NCBI RefSeq assembly: GCF_009932725.1
Contig: NZ_BLJU01000019.1
Location: forward strand, 1 to 64,000
Reading direction: 5' to 3'
Length of the DNA stretch: 64,000 nt
Origin: Pseudomonas yangonensis
GTDB taxonomy: Bacteria; Pseudomonadota; Gammaproteobacteria; Pseudomonadales; Pseudomonadaceae
Shown here: piece after piece, positions 60,519 to 64,000 of the stretch
Layout: each line of letters begins with the position of its first letter
Numbering within the stretch: position 1 is the first letter of the stretch
The notes under the pieces: model-generated
Seen by the model: the letters and a program-made list of their open reading frames with translations, nothing else
Databases searched by the model: none
Told to the model about the DNA's origin: nothing
Position numbers and translations under genes: made by a program

Positions 60519-61910
60519 ATGGATGACCACGGACGCTCCAAGCCCACCGCTCCAACCCTCTACGCCCTCGACACCAATGTTCTGATTCACGATCCCAACG
60601 CCTTGCTCAACTTCGAAGAACACCACGTCGCCATTCCGATGACGGTGTTGGAGGAACTCGACAAACTGAAGTCCGGCAAGCATGGCGTCGCCGCCGAATG
60701 TCGCCAGGCCATCCGCCTGATCGATCAGATTCTCGCTGGCGCCGAACCCGAAGACGTCGAATATGGCGTACCTATCCAGCGTGGCAAGAGCGGTCCCTGT
60801 GGGCGACTTTCCATTCTTATGAGCAAGAGCGCCGCGCCGGTTACCTGGCTGCCGGAAACCCTCAACGACAACAAGATCATCAACCAGCTGGTGGAGCTGA
60901 AAACCCGCAACCCCGGCCTTTCCGTGGTGCTGGTGACCAAGGACATCAACATGCGCCTGAAGGCGCGCGCCTGCGGTATCGACGCCGAGGACTACCACAC
61001 CGACCAGCTGGTCGATGACGTCTCGCTGCTGTCGAAGGGCTACCACGACATGCCCGGCTCGTTCTGGGACCGTGTGAGCAAGGTCGACACCCGTCAGGAT
61101 CACGGCCGCACCTGGCACCGCGTGCAGCTCACCGACAACCTGCCGGCTGTGCACATCAACGAGTTCATCCTCGATGAGCAGGGATTCGTCGGCTGGATCA
61201 AGGCAATCAAGGGCGATGAGCTGGTGATTCTCGACATGCACCAGGAGCCGCTGCTGCACCAGGAAGCCTGGGGCCTGAAACCGCGCGACATCCACCAGGC
61301 GCTGGCGTTGTTCGCGCTGCTCGATCCGGACATCCACCTGGTCAACCTTTCCGGTGCCGCTGGCTCCGGCAAGACCATCCTGGCGCTGGCCGCGGCTATC
61401 GAGCAGACCATGGTCAGCAAGCGCTACCGGCGCATCATCGCCACCCGCAGCGTGCAGGGGCTGGATCAGGAGATCGGCTTTCTGCCCGGCACCGAGGCGG
61501 AGAAGATGGAGCCCTGGCTCGGCGCGATTACCGACAACCTCGAAGCGCTGCATATGGAGGACGAGAGCACCCACGGCAGCGTCGACTACATCCTGCAGAA
61601 GGTGCCGCTGCAGTTCAAATCCCTCAACTACATCCGCGGGCGCAGCTTCCAGCAGAGCCTGATCCTCATCGACGAATGCCAGAACCTCACCCCGCACCAG
61701 ATGAAAACCATCATCACCCGTGCCGGCAGCGGCTCGAAGGTGGTGTGCCTGGGCAACCTGGCGCAGATCGATACGCCCTATCTGTCCGCGCCCAGCTCGG
61801 GCCTGACCTACCTCACCGAACGTTTCAAGGACTTCCCCCACGGCGTTCATATCACCCTGCAAGGCGTACCGCGCTCGATCCTGGCGGAATACGCCGAAAG
61901 CCATATGTAG
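60519..61910 (+). CDS. PIN-domain PhoH-family ATPase
   Basis: This 463-residue fusion has an N-terminal PIN ribonuclease-like domain (residues about 13-155; YALDTNVLIHDP, MTVLEELDKLK, VTKDINMRLKA) and a C-terminal PhoH helicase-like ATPase. Walker A GAAGSGKT is at 279-286 and Walker B QSLILIDECQNL. The same architecture is called PhoH2, for which RNA unwinding and cleavage have been reported in mycobacteria. AAGGTG lies seven bases before the ATG. It has its own terminator. The role in Pseudomonas is not established. Confidence 0.93.
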   Translation: MDDHGRSKPTAPTLYALDTNVLIHDPNALLNFEEHHVAIPMTVLEELDKLKSGKHGVAAECRQAIRLIDQILAGAEPEDVEYGVPIQRGKSGPCGRLSILMSKSAAPVTWLPETLNDNKIINQLVELKTRNPGLSVVLVTKDINMRLKARACGIDAEDYHTDQLVDDVSLLSKGYHDMPGSFWDRVSKVDTRQDHGRTWHRVQLTDNLPAVHINEFILDEQGFVGWIKAIKGDELVILDMHQEPLLHQEAWGLKPRDIHQALALFALLDPDIHLVNLSGAAGSGKTILALAAAIEQTMVSKRYRRIIATRSVQGLDQEIGFLPGTEAEKMEPWLGAITDNLEALHMEDESTHGSVDYILQKVPLQFKSLNYIRGRSFQQSLILIDECQNLTPHQMKTIITRAGSGSKVVCLGNLAQIDTPYLSAPSSGLTYLTERFKDFPHGVHITLQGVPRSILAEYAESHM

Positions 61911-61930
61911 CCTTCCGGTCGGTAAACCCG

Positions 61931-61960
61931 CGCCCCTGCTCGCTAGAGCAGGGGCGTTTT
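61931..61960 (+). terminator. phoH terminator
   Basis: CGCCCCTGCTC / GAGCAGGGGCG pair perfectly around a GCTA loop and are followed by TTTT, 20 bases past the stop codon. Confidence 0.93.
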
Positions 61961-61988
61961 AGTCTGTATTAACGAATCGCCACAGGCG

Positions 61989-62039
61989 CTGTGGGAGCGG
62001 CTTCAGCCGCGATGATCGCGGATAAATCCGCTCCTACAG
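61989..62039. repeat. REP palindrome (same as the one in the alginate operon)
   Basis: CTGTGGGAGCGGCTTCAGCC and the inverted ATCCGCTCCTACAG frame a near-perfect palindrome. It matches 47501-47553 except at the centre. Confidence 0.88.
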
Positions 62040-62044
62040 TTGCC

Positions 62045-62094
62045 TAGCCCGGATGCAATCTGGATGACGTGCCCGGGGCTGCATCCGGGCTACG
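62045..62094. repeat. GTAGCCCGGAT-family inverted repeat upstream of moaC
   Basis: TAGCCCGGATGCA (62045-62057) and TGCATCCGGGCTA (62080-62092) are perfect complements. It belongs to the same family as 41643-41704. Confidence 0.85.
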
Positions 62095-62146
62095 AATTCC
62101 TGACCTGCAGGTTTACAATCGGTCGATTCCCGCCAGGAGCTTTCCC

Positions 62147-62623
62147 GTGCTGACCCACCTCGATTCCCAAGGCCGCGCGCACATGGTCGACGTCACCGAC
62201 AAGGCGACCACCTTCCGCGAAGCCACCGCCGAAGCGCGTGTGCGCATGCTGCCCGCTACCCTGCAGATGATCGTTGCCGGTGAGCATCCCAAGGGCGATG
62301 TGTTCGCCGTGGCGCGCATCGCCGGCATCCAGGCGGCGAAGAAAACCAGCGATTTGATCCCCCTGTGCCACCCGCTGATGCTCACCGGGGTGAAGGTCGA
62401 GCTGAGCGCCGAGGGCGATGACACAGTGCATATCACCGCACGTTGCAAACTGTCCGGGCAAACCGGTGTCGAGATGGAGGCACTGACTGCCGCCAGCGTC
62501 GCCGCGCTGACCATCTATGACATGTGCAAGGCCGTGGATCGCGGCATGGTCATCGAGCAGGTGCGCCTGCTGGAAAAGCTCGGCGGCAAGAGCGGTCACT
62601 ACAAGCTGGAGGAACAAGCATGA
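62147..62623 (+). CDS. moaC: Cyclic pyranopterin monophosphate synthase MoaC
   Basis: This 158-residue enzyme works with MoaA to make cPMP, the first stable molybdopterin precursor. Conserved segments are DVTDKATTFREATAEA, KKTSDLIPLCHPLMLTGV and GVEMEALTAASVAALTIYDM with the catalytic MCKA. It begins with GTG; AGGAG lies seven bases upstream. The stop overlaps moaD (ATGA). Confidence 0.96.
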   Translation: MLTHLDSQGRAHMVDVTDKATTFREATAEARVRMLPATLQMIVAGEHPKGDVFAVARIAGIQAAKKTSDLIPLCHPLMLTGVKVELSAEGDDTVHITARCKLSGQTGVEMEALTAASVAALTIYDMCKAVDRGMVIEQVRLLEKLGGKSGHYKLEEQA

Positions 62624-62862
62624 TCCGCGTGCAGTATTTCGCCCGCTACCGTGAAGCCCTGGGCCGTGACGACGAACAACTCAGCGGCGACTTCGCCACC
62701 CTCGACGACCTGCGCCTGCACCTGGTGGCTCGCGGCGGCGAGTGGGAAGTGCTGGGCGAGCAGAACCTGATGTGCGCACGCAACCAGGAGCTGTGCAGCC
62801 TCGACGAGCCGCTGGCCGAAGGCGATGAAGTGGCCTTCTTCCCCACAGTCACCGGCGGCTGA
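62620..62862 (+). CDS. moaD: Molybdopterin synthase sulfur carrier subunit MoaD
   Basis: This 80-residue ubiquitin-like protein ends in VTGG, the Gly-Gly tail that is thiocarboxylated and donates sulfur to cPMP. It starts MIRVQYFARYREALG and contains the late motif LAEGDEVAFFPTV. It overlaps the moaC stop by four bases. Confidence 0.96.
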   Translation: MIRVQYFARYREALGRDDEQLSGDFATLDDLRLHLVARGGEWEVLGEQNLMCARNQELCSLDEPLAEGDEVAFFPTVTGG

Positions 62863-62896
62863 TGCTGCTGTTGGCCGCTGCTCCGCGCTCGTTGTC

Positions 62897-62916
62897 GCGG
62901 CTGAAGCCCCTCCCAC
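62897..62916. repeat. Decayed half-REP between moaD and moaE
   Basis: GCGGCTGAAGCCCCTCCCAC differs by one base from the inverted GTGGGAGCGGCTTCAGCC arm and lies in the 86-base gap between two genes of one operon. Confidence 0.65.
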
Positions 62917-62948
62917 CGCTCCAAAGCCCTACCGAACGGACACATCGC

Positions 62949-63404
62949 ATGACCATCCGCGTCCAAACCCAACCCTTCGATCCCGGCACCGAGCTCAATG
63001 CCCTGCATGCCGCCAATCTCGGCATTGGCGCGGTGGTCACCTTCGTTGGCTACGTGCGCGATTTCAATGATGGGCGCGAAGTCGGCGGCATGTTCCTTGA
63101 ACACTTCCCGGGCATGACCGAAAAGGCCCTGGCCAAGATCGCCGATGAGGCACGCGAGCGCTGGCCGCTGCTGGGTATCGAGATCATCCACCGCGTCGGT
63201 CGGCTGGAGCCGGGCGAGCCCATCGTCTTCGTCGGCACCAGCAGTGCCCATCGGCAGGCGGCGTTCGACGCCTGCAACTTCGTCATGGATTATCTGAAGA
63301 CCCGCGCGCCGTTCTGGAAGAAGGAAGACACCAGCGAAGGTCCGCGCTGGGTCGACGGCCGCTGCAGCGACCGGAGCGCGGCCGAGCGCTGGCAGAAACC
63401 GTAG
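62949..63404 (+). CDS. moaE: Molybdopterin synthase catalytic subunit MoaE
   Basis: This 151-residue protein pairs with MoaD to insert the dithiolene sulfurs. Conserved elements are GAVVTFVGYVRDFN, LEHFPGMTEKAL, HRVGRLEPGEPIVFVGTSSA, and the active-site Lys region YLKTRAPFWKKE. I chose ATG 62949. The gap to moaD carries a decayed REP, so coupling is looser here than between moaC and moaD. Confidence 0.96.
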   Translation: MTIRVQTQPFDPGTELNALHAANLGIGAVVTFVGYVRDFNDGREVGGMFLEHFPGMTEKALAKIADEARERWPLLGIEIIHRVGRLEPGEPIVFVGTSSAHRQAAFDACNFVMDYLKTRAPFWKKEDTSEGPRWVDGRCSDRSAAERWQKP

Positions 63405-63437
63405 GGACATCTACCAGGTCGATGCCTACGGCGCGCC

Positions 63438-63602
63438 CTACGCCAGCGCCAGATGCACCCGCAGCGCAATTGGCACCAGCATCAGCAGCACGCCCAGGCC
63501 CAGCACCCGCACGCCCCATTCGTGTTCGCGAAAATTGAAGCCGACTCCCAGCATCAGAAAGCCGCCGATCAGCAGTACCAGCATCAGGTGATAGTGGTCC
63601 AT
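63438..63602 (-). CDS. Small two-helix membrane protein
   Basis: A 54-residue open frame starts MDHYHLMLVLLIGGFLMLGV and continues GFNFREHEWGVRVLG, then a second hydrophobic helix LGVLLMLVPIALRVHLALA. GGAG lies seven bases before the ATG, a good ribosome site. It is convergent with moaE and divergent from the nucleotidase gene. I do not recognise a family; conservation would decide whether it is real. Confidence 0.6.
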   Translation of the reverse strand: MDHYHLMLVLLIGGFLMLGVGFNFREHEWGVRVLGLGVLLMLVPIALRVHLALA

Positions 63603-63775
63603 TGCTCTTCTCCGCTTCGCCGTCCTGTTTACAGCCTAGTCCCTGCGTCTCGTTTCAGCGCTGATCTGAGGCAATGATTGGCTGACTCGATTGGCGACAA
63701 AATGCGTCTCGATCGGTCGCTGTCTGGCGTCATGGCCTGCTCCATACTGTGCGCAGTCATCGTCAAGGATCGTCC

Positions 63776-64000
63776 ATGCGCCTGTTTCCCTCCCTTCTGC
63801 TCGTCGGTCTGCTGGCTGCCGCGCCGCTGGCCGCTGCCGAGCGCGGTTTCACCATCCTGCACAGCAATGACTGGCAGTCGCGCCTGCTCGGTTTCGGCCC
63901 CAACAACGAATACAGCCCGGCAACGGTCGACGATGACGGCACGGTTGGCGGCGTGGCGCGCCTGGCCACCTTGTTGAGCGAGCGCCGCGCAGCAGCCGGT
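63776..64000 (+). CDS. Secreted 5'-nucleotidase / UDP-sugar hydrolase, 5' part only
   Basis: The first 75 codons of a gene continue beyond the window. It has a signal peptide (MRLFPSLLLVGLLAAAPLAAA), then FTILHSNDWQSRL, the first metal-binding motif of the bifunctional metallophosphatase family (usually ILHTNDxHG). Here Trp replaces the usual His-side position, giving NDWQS. GGVARLATLL follows as in the family. The rest of the domain set cannot be seen. Confidence 0.7.
   Translation, partial: MRLFPSLLLVGLLAAAPLAAAERGFTILHSNDWQSRLLGFGPNNEYSPATVDDDGTVGGVARLATLLSERRAAAG

Overview
The window is a GC-rich bacterial chromosome segment with the gene content and order of Pseudomonas (sensu lato). 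It carries a type IV minor-pilin cluster fimT-fimU-pilVWXY1E beside pilSR, a complete 12-gene alginate operon algD-alg8-alg44-algKEGXLIJFA, muropeptide permease ampG, and the rpsT/murJ-ribF-ileS-lspA-fkpB-ispH block. Intergenic REP-type palindromes of the GTAGGAGCGAGCTC and GTGGGAGCGGCTTCAGCC types are frequent. A P. mendocina/oleovorans-type lineage is possible, but this is an impression and was not tested. I see no rRNA, tRNA, CRISPR array, prophage or transposase gene.

Layout. 1-5.3 kb: MscS channel, AmpG, an alkyltransferase-like DNA repair protein, and two tandem paralogous DUF481 outer-membrane proteins. 5.3-5.6 kb: a MITE-like element that appears to sit inside an intrinsic terminator. 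5.6-10.6 kb: uracil and purine salvage (upp-uraA, hpt), a SulP transporter and a small conserved protein. 10.8-18.7 kb: rpsT, divergent from murJ and the ribF-ileS-lspA-fkpB overlap operon, then ispH. 18.8-26.2 kb: the minor-pilin/PilY1 operon, visibly lower in GC and without pilY2. 26.3-33.6 kb: thiO, pilR/pilS, a small zinc-ribbon-like protein, bamD, and rluD-pgeF. 33.6-42.3 kb: a TetR/old-yellow-enzyme pair with a palindromic operator, a GT4 glycosyltransferase, cysZ, trxB, an SDR/membrane protein/ABC-type ATPase operon, a membrane protein and many REPs. 42.6-58.5 kb: the alginate operon on the minus strand, followed by a 717-base algD upstream region with a good AlgU-type promoter and an exact AlgR-type box. 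59.2-64 kb: yaaA, PIN-PhoH, moaC-moaD-moaE, a 54-residue membrane protein, and the start of a secreted 5'-nucleotidase running off the end.

How the genes work together. The alginate genes form one pathway: AlgA and AlgD make GDP-mannuronate. Alg8 and the c-di-GMP receptor Alg44 polymerise it. AlgK and AlgE export it. AlgG epimerises, AlgIJFX acetylate and AlgL trims. The minor pilins and PilY1 prime and tip type IV pili, and PilSR is the sensor-regulator pair for pilin expression. ribF-ileS-lspA-fkpB-ispH is a translationally coupled housekeeping block. moaCDE make molybdopterin.

Most of the window is conserved core genome, and I found no convincing wholly new multi-gene system. The observations most worth following are the MITE-in-terminator structure, the internal duplication in AmpG, the ABC-type ATPase operon with Asn at its Walker B aspartate position, the low-GC pilin island, the REP hairpin inside the alginate operon, and the regulatory architecture upstream of algD.
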